64,000 nucleotides of DNA, taken from positions 124,001 through 188,000 of the forward strand of contig JBAZEK010000003.1 in assembly GCA_041653995.1 (NCBI GenBank), written 5' to 3'. Position 1 is the stretch's first letter; the number at the start of each line of letters is the position of its first letter. Of the stretch, positions 33,316 through 43,284 are shown one piece after another. The notes beneath the pieces were generated by a model that was not told where the DNA came from, ran no database searches, and was given only the letters and a program-made list of their open reading frames with translations. This DNA is from Dehalococcoidia bacterium (GTDB taxonomy: Bacteria > Chloroflexota > Dehalococcoidia > GIF9 > UBA5629). The position numbers and the translations under genes are program-made.

Positions 33316-34233
33316 TTATGCCACATCCGCTGTTGCGGGTGAGATAACAATTTGGCTGCTGCTGATCTTGCTTTCCAGACTGGATTTAATGGAGTCAATC
33401 ACCTTCTGAACTTCGGACATCTTTCTGTCGCCGTCGAACTCCAAAAAGATCTCAACGTAAACATTGGCTCCCGATCGCCTTGAACGTATCCCGTGAATAG
33501 CCTCGTAATCATCGAAATAAAGCGCCAGTTCCCTGAGTATGACGATCTGAAGCGACTCTTCCAGGGCACGATCGAGAAGGTCGTAGACGGACATAGTACT
33601 TATGTTGTAGATAGACTGCACTATGAAAAGCCCGATAATGACGGAAGCCGCCGGGTCAACGTAGTACACCCAGGGTTGGTCTTTGAATATGGCGCTCAGA
33701 GACAGCGAGACGATGACGAGCATTGAAGCGATGGTTTTAGACCGGTACATGCGCCAGAGAGACTCCAATACCGGTGAAAATTCCTCTTTTACCAGATGGT
33801 AGTCGTGCCGCCAAAGCCAGGCGCTGGTCAACAGCCCGACAGCCGAGAACACGATAGCCAGGTCCACTCCCTGCGCATGGAGTTCCACCGGGTGCTGAAA
33901 TCTCTCTATGATATGCGCTATGATGATTATCAAGGATATGACCAGAACCGTTGCCACGATAAGGCTGGAGACGCTTTCAAGCTTGCCGTAGCCATAGTTA
34001 TATCCTTCCGTTCGTCCCCGATTAACTTTGCGGATACTGAGGTAAGAGAGAAAGACCGCTGTGACCAAGCCTATATTCTTGAGGATTTCCGATTCGAGTG
34101 TCAGTGAATTGGCTATTACTGCGGCAATTACACCGGTGATAAGCCCGAATATCCCCAGCAGCAGGCCTAAAAGGATGGATTTTTCCTTGGCCTTACTATG
34201 GTCAGCCGGCTTTGTTACTTTATCGTTCGACAT
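33316..34233 (-). CDS. Cation diffusion facilitator family transporter
   Basis: 305 residues. Six predicted membrane helices (LLGLLLGIFGLITGVIAAVI and following), with the CDF zinc-site residues in the YGYGKLESVSSLIVATVL helix region and DPAASVIIGLFIVQSIYN. The C-terminal cytoplasmic domain is a ferredoxin-like fold (VYVEIFLEFDGDRKMSEVQK). It exports divalent cations such as zinc, iron, cobalt or manganese in exchange for protons. In helix 2 the expected HxxxD or DxxxD pair is not clear by eye, so the metal cannot be given. Confidence 0.88.
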   Translation of the reverse strand: MSNDKVTKPADHSKAKEKSILLGLLLGIFGLITGVIAAVIANSLTLESEILKNIGLVTAVFLSYLSIRKVNRGRTEGYNYGYGKLESVSSLIVATVLVISLIIIIAHIIERFQHPVELHAQGVDLAIVFSAVGLLTSAWLWRHDYHLVKEEFSPVLESLWRMYRSKTIASMLVIVSLSLSAIFKDQPWVYYVDPAASVIIGLFIVQSIYNISTMSVYDLLDRALEESLQIVILRELALYFDDYEAIHGIRSRRSGANVYVEIFLEFDGDRKMSEVQKVIDSIKSSLESKISSSQIVISPATADVA

Positions 34234-34396
34234 TGATTCCCTTTCAAATCCTGCTGTGTATCATCCACATAAGCCTGATTATTTTGGCATGATTTGGTTT
34301 ATTATTCAAAGAACAATACCACCATATTCCCAAAACTATGAAGGGGCGCTATAATGGAACTAATATATCCGGATAACAGACCTTATATAATTCGCT

Positions 34397-35116
34397 ATGT
34401 TGCTTGAGCTGGAACGGCGGCGCATTTCACCGGCAATATCAATACTTATACTTATGTTGATATTGATAGGCACCTCGTGCACGGTGGAAGAATTACCGCA
34501 ACCGGTAGACAATCCAGCTAATCCTCCGGTCACCGACAACAGTATCACCTGTGTTATACTTGACATCTCGTCTTTCGTTGCTCAACCTAAAACTATAATA
34601 CTGGGCGAGCAGACAGTCCTTTCCTGGAAAACAGTGGCCGCTACTTCTCTTTCCGTCGATCCAGACATTGGAAGTATCAGCGTGGACAGCGAAAGTCTCA
34701 CCGTAACACCGAAGGCAACCACGCTATATACATTGAGAGCGTCCGACGGATGCTATGAGGTATCTCAAAAATTTCTGGTAATCGTCAAGACAGCAGACGG
34801 AGAGATCGTCTGGACCGCCGGCAGCTCTGAAAATGTTACGGCCGAACAGATATACGAAGGTTGGAGCCACTATCCAAATAAATATGTTGAATGGACAATA
34901 CTCGATCGGAATAAAGATACCGGCGGTGATGTATACAATTGCTGGCACCAGGGAAGTATCATCAACAAACACGGCGAATGGGTGATGACGGAGGTCACTG
35001 TCAGCGGCAAAAAGGTAGCGAGTACCATATCACCCTCAGAGCGGGTGATTTATGTCACCAGTATGGATTGCCTGCAATTGCCGGAACTAAAGTGGAAGTG
35101 GACGGCCCGCCAGTAG
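34397..35116 (+). CDS. Lipoprotein with bacterial Ig-like domain
   Basis: 239 residues. N-terminal lipoprotein signal with lipobox IGTSC near residue 28. An Ig-like domain follows at about 55-135: SSFVAQPKTIILGEQTVLSW, then SVDPDIGSISVDSESLTVTP and TTLYTLRASDG, a pattern seen in many surface proteins of this type of bacterium. The C-terminal 100 residues (VEWTILDRNKDTGGDVYNCW and WVMTEVTVSGKKVA) are unknown. TATAAT at 34386-34391 ends five bases before ATG 34397, so the transcript may be leaderless. The gap 34234-34396 holds a second TATAAT at 34350 and no gene. Confidence 0.75.
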   Translation: MLLELERRRISPAISILILMLILIGTSCTVEELPQPVDNPANPPVTDNSITCVILDISSFVAQPKTIILGEQTVLSWKTVAATSLSVDPDIGSISVDSESLTVTPKATTLYTLRASDGCYEVSQKFLVIVKTADGEIVWTAGSSENVTAEQIYEGWSHYPNKYVEWTILDRNKDTGGDVYNCWHQGSIINKHGEWVMTEVTVSGKKVASTISPSERVIYVTSMDCLQLPELKWKWTARQ

Positions 35117-35162
35117 TTTTCCACCAGGCCATATTTATACATTAGGATGTTGGATAAGGTAT

Positions 35163-36536
35163 ATGAAAAGCGTGTGGAATAGAATAGCCGTTATCGTACT
35201 TTTAATCTGTATCTCAACACTCTCCCTGTCCTGCTTTATCTTTGAACGTGCCACCGATCACTATAAGGCGGGGAATGAATCATACAGCCAGAAGCAGTGG
35301 GACAAGGCAATCGAAGAGTATACAAAGGCCATCAGCATGGATTCAAACCAGCCCTTCTTTTACATCAACAGGGCTTTAACCTACAACCAGATAGGTGAAT
35401 ATGATCTCGCAATCACGGATTGCACCAGGGCTATAAATAAGAAGGGTAACATCGCATTAGCATATACCACGCGCGCTTCCGCCTATAATGAAAAGGGCCA
35501 ATATCAACTGGCGCTGGCCGACTCACTGAAGGCTATTGAGCTGAGCCCTAAGACTGCCCTGGGCTACATCAATAAGGGCTGGGCGCTCTACGGCCTGGGC
35601 GAGTTCAAGGAATCTATACTCGCCTGTACCGACGGCATCGCCGCCGAGCCGACCAGGGCCATGGCCTATATATTCAGAGCTATGAACCACAACGAAATGG
35701 GCAACTACGAAAATGCGCTGGCTGACTGCGACAAAGCTATTGAGATCGATCCCACGCTGCCGCTGGCATATGTGAATCGCGCCTGGGTGTACAACCAGAC
35801 CGCTGTTTATGAAAAGGCTATTGAGGACTGCAACACGGCGATAAGCCTGGATCCCAGGATTGCCACGGCTTACGTGAACCATGCCTGGGCGCAGACAGCC
35901 AGGGGCAATTACGACCTCGCCATAGATGACTGCAATATCGCCATCAAGCTTAATCCAAACCTGCCGGGCGCATATATTCAGCGCGCATGGGCTTACTTTG
36001 AAAAATATCCTTACGATTTCACTAAAAACTGGTGGCAGATGGGCATGGATGACTGCAATAAGGCCATTGAACTGAATCCCAAATCCGCCCTGGCTTACAA
36101 CATGCGGGCACGCGGCTATATTTTAAAGGAAGAGTACCGCCTTGCCATTGCAGATGCTACGAAATCTCAGGATCTGAGTTCCGAATTTGCGCTTCCTGAC
36201 ATCACGCGCGCCTGGGCCTTCAATAATCTCCGCCTTTGGGACCTGGCCATAGAGGACTGTGACGTAGCCATTTCCAAAAACCCCAAGCTGTCAGCTGCCT
36301 GGGCAAACCGTGCCTGGGCATATAACGGCAAGGGCTTGTACGATAAAGCGCTTTCAGATATAAACGAGTCCATCCGGCTTCAATATGACTTTGCCTGGGC
36401 CTATTTTACCCGGGCTCTAATACATAAGAACCTGCATAATTACGAGCAGGCGAAAGCCGACATTGAACTCTGCCTTCAATACACAACTGATATCAAGCTT
36501 ATCGAGGCCGCCAGAGCGCTCTACGCCACACTTTGA
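35163..36536 (+). CDS. TPR-repeat lipoprotein
   Basis: 457 residues. Lipoprotein signal (ICISTLSLSC, Cys near 24), then about twelve tetratricopeptide repeats of 34 residues covering almost the whole length, each ending in a variant of the A-Y/W-x-N/x-R-A-W pattern (YINRALTYNQIGEYDLAITD, AYVNRAWVYNQTAVYEKAIE). One repeat near residue 285 has an insertion (FEKYPYDFTKNWWQMGMDDC). TPR arrays bind proteins; here it would be displayed outside the cell membrane. It stands between the Ig-like and the deacetylase-like lipoproteins and is probably co-transcribed with the latter. Confidence 0.9.
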   Translation: MKSVWNRIAVIVLLICISTLSLSCFIFERATDHYKAGNESYSQKQWDKAIEEYTKAISMDSNQPFFYINRALTYNQIGEYDLAITDCTRAINKKGNIALAYTTRASAYNEKGQYQLALADSLKAIELSPKTALGYINKGWALYGLGEFKESILACTDGIAAEPTRAMAYIFRAMNHNEMGNYENALADCDKAIEIDPTLPLAYVNRAWVYNQTAVYEKAIEDCNTAISLDPRIATAYVNHAWAQTARGNYDLAIDDCNIAIKLNPNLPGAYIQRAWAYFEKYPYDFTKNWWQMGMDDCNKAIELNPKSALAYNMRARGYILKEEYRLAIADATKSQDLSSEFALPDITRAWAFNNLRLWDLAIEDCDVAISKNPKLSAAWANRAWAYNGKGLYDKALSDINESIRLQYDFAWAYFTRALIHKNLHNYEQAKADIELCLQYTTDIKLIEAARALYATL

Positions 36537-36568
36537 CTTACAACATATTAAGGTCTTATGATAACAAC

Positions 36569-38407
36569 ATGAACTCACCGGCAGCACGTTTGATCAACCT
36601 GTTTCTATGTCTGGCTTTGCTTTTTTCCATCGGCTGTATCGCATCTCCTGCTACGCCTGACGTGATACCTGCTGGTTCACAGTCTATCCCGGCGGCACAT
36701 ACGAGAAAACTGCAGACTCCTCCATACGAAGGCGGCAGCGCCGTCATTTTCGTCCTCGATCAGATCGATGATGACAAATATATTGAGGCTGTGCCGGAGA
36801 TTATCCGTGTATTCGCGGAAAACGATGCATCTATTGATGTCGCTGTAAAACCCCCTGCCACGAATTTCGGCCTGAACGAAAGCACCAGGGAACTGACCTA
36901 TTTCTCGGATGCCGGCATCCTTGATACCAGCGTGGACGGCCATTACATAAGCTGGCTGAAGCCTCAGACCTCACTTACCGGCGGCGAATACGCAGCCTTT
37001 TCAGCCAACCTTGTATTAACTCGCGATCAGATTAAATACATATTCGGTTCGGCGGTTTACTCCTGCCTGCTGCCGACTGCGGCTATTAATGAGGCCAACT
37101 ACAGGGCTTTACAGGACAGCGGCTTCAAAGTTATCGCTTACAGCGGTTCGGGTGACCTCAAACCTTCAATCAAACCTGTGAACTGGTCGGGGCAGGTTGA
37201 TACGGGAGGACTATACCGTCTTCCCATTGTCGGCGAGGCAGACCTCGCGCAGGCTTTCGATAACACAACCGCACTGTACAATGCCGCCAAACGAAGTATC
37301 AACGATCTCGGCGTGGCTGTCATAGAGTTACCTGTCACTTCGGTACTCGACACAAACAACAAACCTATGACAGCCAAACTACTGCAATTGTCATCGCTAG
37401 TTAAGTCCTGCCAGGGTCTGGGAGATGTTACCACACTGGATAACTGGTACGAGTATATCACCGGGTGTCCTATGGATGCCGCTGGCATTAAGCGGCCGCT
37501 CCCCCCTTACCACGGCGGACCGATTATTATTTTCAGGCTGGACGATGTAGCCAGGGGCTACCGGGAAGAGGTGGTGCACGAAATAATAAAGGTCTTTGAG
37601 CGAAACGGCGTGCCGCTGGATTGCGGCGTCGTATCCAATGTGGACGGCACCGAATCATATGAGATACCCTGGTTGAAAGAATACGTCGATGATAATGTGG
37701 TCGGCATCAGCGTTCACGGCTATGACTGGACATATTATCAACTTGATATCACCCAGAATTACCTGAAACATATCGAGGATAATCCCTGCATAAACGTATA
37801 CGCCGCCAAGGCCGAGGCGGAAAAAGCCAAAGTGTCCTATGAAGAACTGCAGTACAAGCTGATTCAGGCTCGCTGTAAATACCTGAAATATTTCGGAGTC
37901 AATCCCATATCTTTCACCGTCCCCACCGATTACTACGATGAGCTGGGATATAAGGCAATACAGAACGCCGGATACAAAGTATTTTCAGTATATTGGGCGG
38001 TGGAACCCTGCTCGTCCCTTAAGCCCGTTGACTACAACTGTCATGTGGATCTGGAAAAGGGCATGTACCGCATACCCACAGCTTCCGACCTGTGTGTCTG
38101 GTATAACTGCCAGTGGACCGATGTGGTAAATATGGATAAACCGATGAAACAGCCGGGTTACTGCGTCTACGTTGGTGCTTATGGTGAATCACAGGAATAT
38201 AATGACGCGGCAATTACGATCTGTAATAACATGAACGCGCAGGGGGTTGCCGTCGTAGGATTGCACCCCGACTGTTTTGTGGACAAAAACGGCAAGCCGG
38301 ACATGGCCAAGCTTGAACAAGTGGATACGCTGATCAAATGGTTCAAGTCATTTGCGACGATACTGACCTTCGAGCAATGGTACCGCTACCACACGGGCGA
38401 TAAATAG
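36569..38407 (+). CDS. Lipoprotein with two polysaccharide-deacetylase-like domains, the first degenerate
   Basis: 612 residues from ATG 36569, chosen because a lipoprotein signal follows at once (LINLFLCLALLFSIGC); a frame open back to 36533 would overlap the TPR gene. Two homologous halves of about 270 residues: the first starts PPYEGGSAVIFVLDQIDDD, the second PPYHGGPIIIFRLDDVARG. The second keeps the Asp-Asp pair (RLDDV) and a His (GISVHGYDW) of the DUF2334/NodB-like fold. In the first these read LDQIDD and TSVDGHY, so the metal site is probably lost. The active half may act on a surface or host polysaccharide; the first may bind it. Function is inferred. Confidence 0.78.
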   Translation: MNSPAARLINLFLCLALLFSIGCIASPATPDVIPAGSQSIPAAHTRKLQTPPYEGGSAVIFVLDQIDDDKYIEAVPEIIRVFAENDASIDVAVKPPATNFGLNESTRELTYFSDAGILDTSVDGHYISWLKPQTSLTGGEYAAFSANLVLTRDQIKYIFGSAVYSCLLPTAAINEANYRALQDSGFKVIAYSGSGDLKPSIKPVNWSGQVDTGGLYRLPIVGEADLAQAFDNTTALYNAAKRSINDLGVAVIELPVTSVLDTNNKPMTAKLLQLSSLVKSCQGLGDVTTLDNWYEYITGCPMDAAGIKRPLPPYHGGPIIIFRLDDVARGYREEVVHEIIKVFERNGVPLDCGVVSNVDGTESYEIPWLKEYVDDNVVGISVHGYDWTYYQLDITQNYLKHIEDNPCINVYAAKAEAEKAKVSYEELQYKLIQARCKYLKYFGVNPISFTVPTDYYDELGYKAIQNAGYKVFSVYWAVEPCSSLKPVDYNCHVDLEKGMYRIPTASDLCVWYNCQWTDVVNMDKPMKQPGYCVYVGAYGESQEYNDAAITICNNMNAQGVAVVGLHPDCFVDKNGKPDMAKLEQVDTLIKWFKSFATILTFEQWYRYHTGDK

Positions 38408-38431
38408 CCCGTATCAGTATTACAGCGGCTG

Positions 38432-39400
38432 CTATTTTCGATTTTCATACCAGGCTATGCATTTCTGCATACCTGATTCAAGACCTGTCAGTGGTTTATA
38501 TGCAAGCAGCTTCTCAGCTTTGGCTGTGTCTGCTATGCGGTTAAATACCTCGATCTCCAATGACCTGAGCCGGTCGTAATCAACATATTTCGTCTTAACT
38601 TTGCCTTTCAGAGCCAGTGCGGTTAAAACCATATCGGCCAGCGTATTAATGGATACATCTTTGCCTGTGCCGAAATTCAATATCTGGTTGATGCCTTCAT
38701 CCATGATACCGGCCAGCAGAGTCATGTGAATGGTGTCTTCGATATATGTGAAGTCACGCGTCTGTTTTCCGTCGCCATAGATAATGATCTCCTGTCCCGC
38801 CATAGCCCTGCTGATAAAACGGGACAGTACAAAACGATCATCCTGACGCGGCCCGTATGCATTGAAATAACGTAAAGCTGTGTACTCGAGGCCGAATTTC
38901 TGATAGTAAGCCATGCAGAAATGTTCGCCGATCAACTTGGTTAAGGCATATGTGGATTTGGGATTGAACGGCCCCTCTTCCACCATGGGTTTAACGGAAT
39001 CGCCGTAGACCTCTGAAGAAGAAGCAAAGACAAAGCGTTTAACCTTGTTCCTGGCAGCCAGAGAAATCACATTGGAAGTGCCTATCACTTCGACATTGAG
39101 CAGATTGACCGGCTCATCCTGCGTTTCCTCCACTCCCACTACAGCCGCAAGGTGGAAAACCATATCCTGGCCCTTAAACAACGGAGCAATAGCCCGCGTA
39201 TCTGTGACATCCAGCCGGTGTACTGACAGGTTCTTGCCCTCCTTGAGCCCTTCTATCTTATTGCCGCACAACATGGTATCGATCACAGTCACACTGGCGC
39301 CAAGGTCGATCAGTTTTTCCACAAGGTGCGATCCGATAAATCCTGCTCCCCCTGTCACAAGGATCCTCAGTCCGCTGTATTTCTTAAGGATATCGCTCAT
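38432..39400 (-). CDS. NAD-dependent sugar epimerase/dehydratase (UDP-glucose 4-epimerase type)
   Basis: 322 residues, an extended short-chain dehydrogenase: RILVTGGAGFIGSHLVEKLI for NAD, FHLAAVVGVEETQDEP, the Ser-Tyr-Lys set in ASSSEVYG and STYALTKLIGE, and LRYFNAYGPRQDDRFVLSRF. It is likely to make a UDP- or GDP-sugar for surface polysaccharide. Next to it on the same strand is a family-2 glycosyltransferase 62 bases upstream. The exact sugar cannot be told. Confidence 0.9.
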   Translation of the reverse strand: MSDILKKYSGLRILVTGGAGFIGSHLVEKLIDLGASVTVIDTMLCGNKIEGLKEGKNLSVHRLDVTDTRAIAPLFKGQDMVFHLAAVVGVEETQDEPVNLLNVEVIGTSNVISLAARNKVKRFVFASSSEVYGDSVKPMVEEGPFNPKSTYALTKLIGEHFCMAYYQKFGLEYTALRYFNAYGPRQDDRFVLSRFISRAMAGQEIIIYGDGKQTRDFTYIEDTIHMTLLAGIMDEGINQILNFGTGKDVSINTLADMVLTALALKGKVKTKYVDYDRLRSLEIEVFNRIADTAKAEKLLAYKPLTGLESGMQKCIAWYENRK

Positions 39401-39462
39401 TATTTTTATCTTGAATAATTATTTATCAGCGACAATAGTCGAGCCGGATGATCGGGAGTTAT

Positions 39463-40995
39463 TTAGCTATCGGCCTTCGACGCTTTGGACGGCTTGGCCT
39501 GTAGTTCAAGCAGCACCTCAGCGGGTGATGATTGCTGGCTGCGCGGAGCATCACCGATCCTGGTGACCCTCTCACGTTTGAGATAGGTACCCCCGGCCAC
39601 GATTATATCTAATAGAGCCTTGATCATAATGAAATCCAGGAACTGTTTGTATCCGATAATGAAGAGAGGTGAATAAAGCGCCAGTTTGAGATCATCTTCG
39701 GCCACCAGTATGGCAATTATGGATAGCAGCAGCTGCAACACGGCAAAGAGCGCAAAGGCCAGTACCAGCGTCATCCATTCGCCGTCAATTATCATTATGA
39801 TCGACGTTACCATAACGACCAGGCTGGCCAGCGGCACCAGTGTCATGGATAACAGCATATAGGGAAACGTCAGCTTGTTCATAATTCCAAACCTGGGGTT
39901 AAAAAAGGCGTCTCGATGTTTCCAGAAATTTTGAAAATCGCCGCGGAACCAGCTCAGACGCTGGCGGTAAACATCCTTGATCGTCTCTGGCGCCTCTGTA
40001 TAACAGATCGCCTCGTTGCTACCATGAAGTATCTGATGCGCTTTAAGCATCTTGATGGTTATATCGAAATCCTCAAGCAGATAGTCGGGATCATAGTATC
40101 CCGCTTCCTCGAGAGCCGACTTACGAAAAGCGCTGAAAGCACCGGACGCTACGGTAAGGGAACCGAAATTCTCAAAAGCCCTCCTCACGATCTGAATCTG
40201 AACGATATATTCCAACGCTTGCAGCTTGGTGAGCAGATTATTGCGGTTAAAAACCTTTAAATTTCCGGCCACGCCCGCTACCTGAGGATCCTCAAACCCC
40301 CTGACCATCTCGTTTATGGCACCGCGCGCAATCATACTGTCGGCATCCACGGTAATCACTATTTCACCCGAGCATATGGCAATGCCCGTATTCAGCGCGG
40401 CGAATTTTCCGCCGTTAAGACGTCGGACTACTTTGACACCGCGATGGCTGAACTCGGTGGCCACAGAATAAGTATTGTCTTTGGAACCGTCATCAACCAC
40501 GATGATCTCTTTATCGGGATAATCGGCCTCGATCAGTGTTTCCAGTGTCCTTGCCAGTACTTTTTCCTCATTAAATGCGGGTACAATGATACTGACTCTC
40601 GGCTTATAGGAGCTTGGCTGGAATACCTCTTTTTTCTGTTTTATTTTGTGGAAAATCGCCAGAGGCACGGTGAGGAAATTGATCAGCATGGTAAATACTA
40701 AAGAAACCATGAGCACATATATCAGGGCCGAAGGGACCACATCCCAGAGTGTTACCACGAAGATAATGAAGATGATGACAAATATCACAAGCAACGACGT
40801 GAGATTCTGCCACTGGCTGGGCTTGGACTCACGGGTCTGTTTTCCTTTAAGCACCCTGGATAGGAAATGAAATATTACTACAATGGCCAGCGCGCCCAGC
40901 GCAATCCAAACCGACTCGACGGGCATAAAGTAGAATATACCCATCAGCAATGTCAGAAAAAGGATAGCGACGATAAAAACAGCTATATTTCTCAT
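39463..40995 (-). CDS. Membrane glycosyltransferase, family 2
   Basis: 510 residues. Four N-terminal helices (IAVFIVAILFLTLLMGIFYF and others), a GT-A domain at about 130-370 (VSIIVPAFNEEKVLARTLET, EIIVVDDGSKDNTYSVATEF, VITVDADSMIARGAINEMVR, LLEDFDITIKMLKAH and the QxxRW-like RQRLSWFRGDFQ), then more helices at the C-terminus. This is the layout of processive synthases such as those for hyaluronan, cellulose or poly-N-acetylglucosamine. It would polymerise a sugar and export it. It belongs to a minus-strand run with the regulators upstream. Confidence 0.9.
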   Translation of the reverse strand: MRNIAVFIVAILFLTLLMGIFYFMPVESVWIALGALAIVVIFHFLSRVLKGKQTRESKPSQWQNLTSLLVIFVIIFIIFVVTLWDVVPSALIYVLMVSLVFTMLINFLTVPLAIFHKIKQKKEVFQPSSYKPRVSIIVPAFNEEKVLARTLETLIEADYPDKEIIVVDDGSKDNTYSVATEFSHRGVKVVRRLNGGKFAALNTGIAICSGEIVITVDADSMIARGAINEMVRGFEDPQVAGVAGNLKVFNRNNLLTKLQALEYIVQIQIVRRAFENFGSLTVASGAFSAFRKSALEEAGYYDPDYLLEDFDITIKMLKAHQILHGSNEAICYTEAPETIKDVYRQRLSWFRGDFQNFWKHRDAFFNPRFGIMNKLTFPYMLLSMTLVPLASLVVMVTSIIMIIDGEWMTLVLAFALFAVLQLLLSIIAILVAEDDLKLALYSPLFIIGYKQFLDFIMIKALLDIIVAGGTYLKRERVTRIGDAPRSQQSSPAEVLLELQAKPSKASKADS

Positions 40996-41055
40996 TTCAC
41001 TCAGCGGTTATCGGCTCTGACGCGCAGAGTATACCGACTGAATTATTCAAGACAA

Positions 41056-43242
41056 TCACGTCAGTTTTCTCAGGTCCTGCTGCTCAATAATATCAATTTT
41101 TTGCTGCATGGCAAATTGTTTTGCCTGTGTGCTTATCTCAGACAGGCCAAGGTATACTTTGTTGCGAATACCTGCATCGAAAGCTGCGGCATCGAACTTG
41201 GACAGCTCATCCAGGCCAACCTGTTGACCGGTTTCGTTGCCTATACCGATGGCAATCGTTGGCACCACGATTTTATCATCACGCCTGGCGAAAATATCGA
41301 AAATATGTTCGATACCAGATTTGCCGAGGATCAGGGCCCTCTCATATACCTCGTAACCCTTATTGCGAAGGAACCTGACAATTATACCCCGCGCGTTGGC
41401 CGCCACCGAACCGGAATGGTTTGCTCCCTCCTCCACCCTGCTCTGCATTCCTATATTGGAGCGGTCAAGATGCGTGATATCCGCAACCACCGTTGCCAGG
41501 GTCTTGGCTTCAAACGCCCTGATCATCTGTCGGCCGGCGAAATTCAATGCTTCCTGGCCGAGCTTGGGAATCGCAATTACCACTTTATAGTTAATGCCGA
41601 TATCATAAGCCCTTGTATCGAATCTGAAGAGAGATTCAAGTCCGACCTCCGGTTCCCCCGATGGGGCCACCAGGATACCTATACCGAGATTGACCTTGGT
41701 GATAATATCGTCCCTGATAGCAAGTACATCCACGGTATGCACTGCGCCGGAACGGCCCGTCAGTTGAGCCAATTCATGAACCTGATATCCCCGTTGCTTC
41801 AGGAAATCGACAAGCTGGGTTTTTGGTTTCAGCTGGAATTCCAGCCAGCCCTTCTTATCCGGGCTGAACTGGTACGAAGAAGCCTCGACTTCTTTCAGAT
41901 CCTCGGAGCTCCAAACTTTACGCGTTTTCATATTGCGCCATTTAACGACCGGGACCGTAAATACCTCGCTGCAATCCTGGCACCTGTAGTGTATGCCAAC
42001 ATTGCGATAATCGGTGCCGATCAATCTCAAATCCTTTCGGCACTTTGGGCAGACGTACCTGCTGTCCTGCTTGAAATCCTTATCAAGTCCCACGTATCCG
42101 CAGGAAAAATGCTCTACGAGCTGCCCTTTGATGATATTGGAGGAGTCACAGCGCGGGCACCTTTCAATGGGAACCAACTGAAACAATCCGTCGGGATCGA
42201 CATAAAACTTTTCATACGGTTGTTTGATCAATATTCCCGCATTGGCTAGAGATTCAAGTATGTTTATCGTTTCAACCTCCGATGTATCGATCAAGCTACT
42301 AACGGACGGGTATGCATATCCCATTTTGTAACTGAAATCGACAACCGGATTGATATCGGGAATTTTACCGCTCACCAGCGCATCAACCAGTTTGATAACC
42401 CTCGGATCCTCGAGAATTGCCGCACCGGCATCCTCTTGAGACGGCTGTGCCTTGGCCACGTAAGCAGACTGCTGTGCCGGAGGGTTAACTATGACGGGGG
42501 AGCCTGGCTTTTTAATATCTCGCCCAAGCGGAGGCACTACTACAGGCGATTGCTGCTGTATCTGAGGCGCCGCCGGCCTGGGCACTACTACCACCGGTGG
42601 CTCGGGCGCCGGGCTAACCGGCGTTGAAGGCACGGGCGGAGCCGGCGGTACATATGGTTGCTGCACGGGCGGCGCCTGGGTTTGAGGAGCAGCTTCGTAC
42701 TGCTGAGGTTCGGGCCGGGATCTGATAATAATCCTTTCCTGTCCCGGGGAGGCAGGCTCAGGGGCACGCGTTGGAGCAGCCGCTTCCCTCTCCCCGGGTA
42801 TTGACCTGGCGGGAGGTTTAACGGCTACTTCCGGGGCAGGGGCCGCCGGCTTCGCAGCGGCATCTTCTGCAACTCCTTCTGCGCCGGGCCGTCTCAGCAA
42901 CGCTTTGGTACGTGCGAGCAACTCCCGCGGGCTGATGGGTTTGCGCAGATAAAGATCAAAACCCAGCTCCTCTACACGAGACCATGCATCCGAGTCCGGT
43001 ATAGTCCCGAGAAGAACGATCAAGGCGCCATGCTGTTGCCTTATCTTGAGGCACGCTTCATAGCCGCTGACATCCGACAGCTCATCGTCAATTATTATGA
43101 CATCGTAGTTGGTTTTATCCATCATTACCAGGCCGTCAAGACACCCCGATGTCCCGTTTGCATCAAGGCCGCTCTGCTGCAGTATCTCGACGTTTTTCTC
43201 TTTTAAGACGGGATCGCTTGAAAGAAAGAGAATTTGACTCAT
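41056..43242 (-). CDS. Receiver protein with Pro-rich linker, TackOD1-like zinc ribbon and two nuclease-like repeats
   Basis: 728 residues. Residues 1-120: receiver with Asp in VIIIDDELSDVSGYEA and Lys in YLRKPISPREL. Residues 125-270: Pro/Ala-rich linker. Residues about 280-350: winged-helix-like (DALVSGKIPDINPVVDFSYK). Residues about 350-430: zinc ribbon with three CxxC-type pairs (ERCPRCDSSNI, YVCPKCRKDLRLIGTDYRN, YRCQDCSEVFTVP), matching what I know of the TackOD1 output domain. Residues about 470-590 and 610-728: two copies of one fold beginning VDFLKQRGYQVHELAQLTGR and VRFLRNKGYEVYERALILGK, each followed by an Asp-rich strand (HTVDVLAIRDD, HIFDIFARRDD), reminiscent of Mrr-type restriction-endonuclease-like folds. 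The gene follows a kinase-regulator pair. Confidence 0.8.
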   Translation of the reverse strand: MSQILFLSSDPVLKEKNVEILQQSGLDANGTSGCLDGLVMMDKTNYDVIIIDDELSDVSGYEACLKIRQQHGALIVLLGTIPDSDAWSRVEELGFDLYLRKPISPRELLARTKALLRRPGAEGVAEDAAAKPAAPAPEVAVKPPARSIPGEREAAAPTRAPEPASPGQERIIIRSRPEPQQYEAAPQTQAPPVQQPYVPPAPPVPSTPVSPAPEPPVVVVPRPAAPQIQQQSPVVVPPLGRDIKKPGSPVIVNPPAQQSAYVAKAQPSQEDAGAAILEDPRVIKLVDALVSGKIPDINPVVDFSYKMGYAYPSVSSLIDTSEVETINILESLANAGILIKQPYEKFYVDPDGLFQLVPIERCPRCDSSNIIKGQLVEHFSCGYVGLDKDFKQDSRYVCPKCRKDLRLIGTDYRNVGIHYRCQDCSEVFTVPVVKWRNMKTRKVWSSEDLKEVEASSYQFSPDKKGWLEFQLKPKTQLVDFLKQRGYQVHELAQLTGRSGAVHTVDVLAIRDDIITKVNLGIGILVAPSGEPEVGLESLFRFDTRAYDIGINYKVVIAIPKLGQEALNFAGRQMIRAFEAKTLATVVADITHLDRSNIGMQSRVEEGANHSGSVAANARGIIVRFLRNKGYEVYERALILGKSGIEHIFDIFARRDDKIVVPTIAIGIGNETGQQVGLDELSKFDAAAFDAGIRNKVYLGLSEISTQAKQFAMQQKIDIIEQQDLRKLT

Positions 43243-43284
43243 ATCCAGTCCCTCACGCTTATAATGTTCGTTTTTTCCTTTGCT

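Noticed and set aside
35163..36536. Periodic 102-base repeats as a tandem DNA repeat
   Set aside because: They are the TPR protein repeats; at DNA level the units have diverged.
38402..38437. Weak hairpin AAATAGC/GCTATTT between convergent genes
   Set aside because: The stem is short with a long loop and overlaps both gene ends; not clear enough to call a terminator.
40867..42249. 460-codon plus-strand frame
   Set aside because: It lies antisense to the receiver/TackOD1-like gene. Its length comes from the biased codon use of that gene; the minus-strand protein has clear domains.
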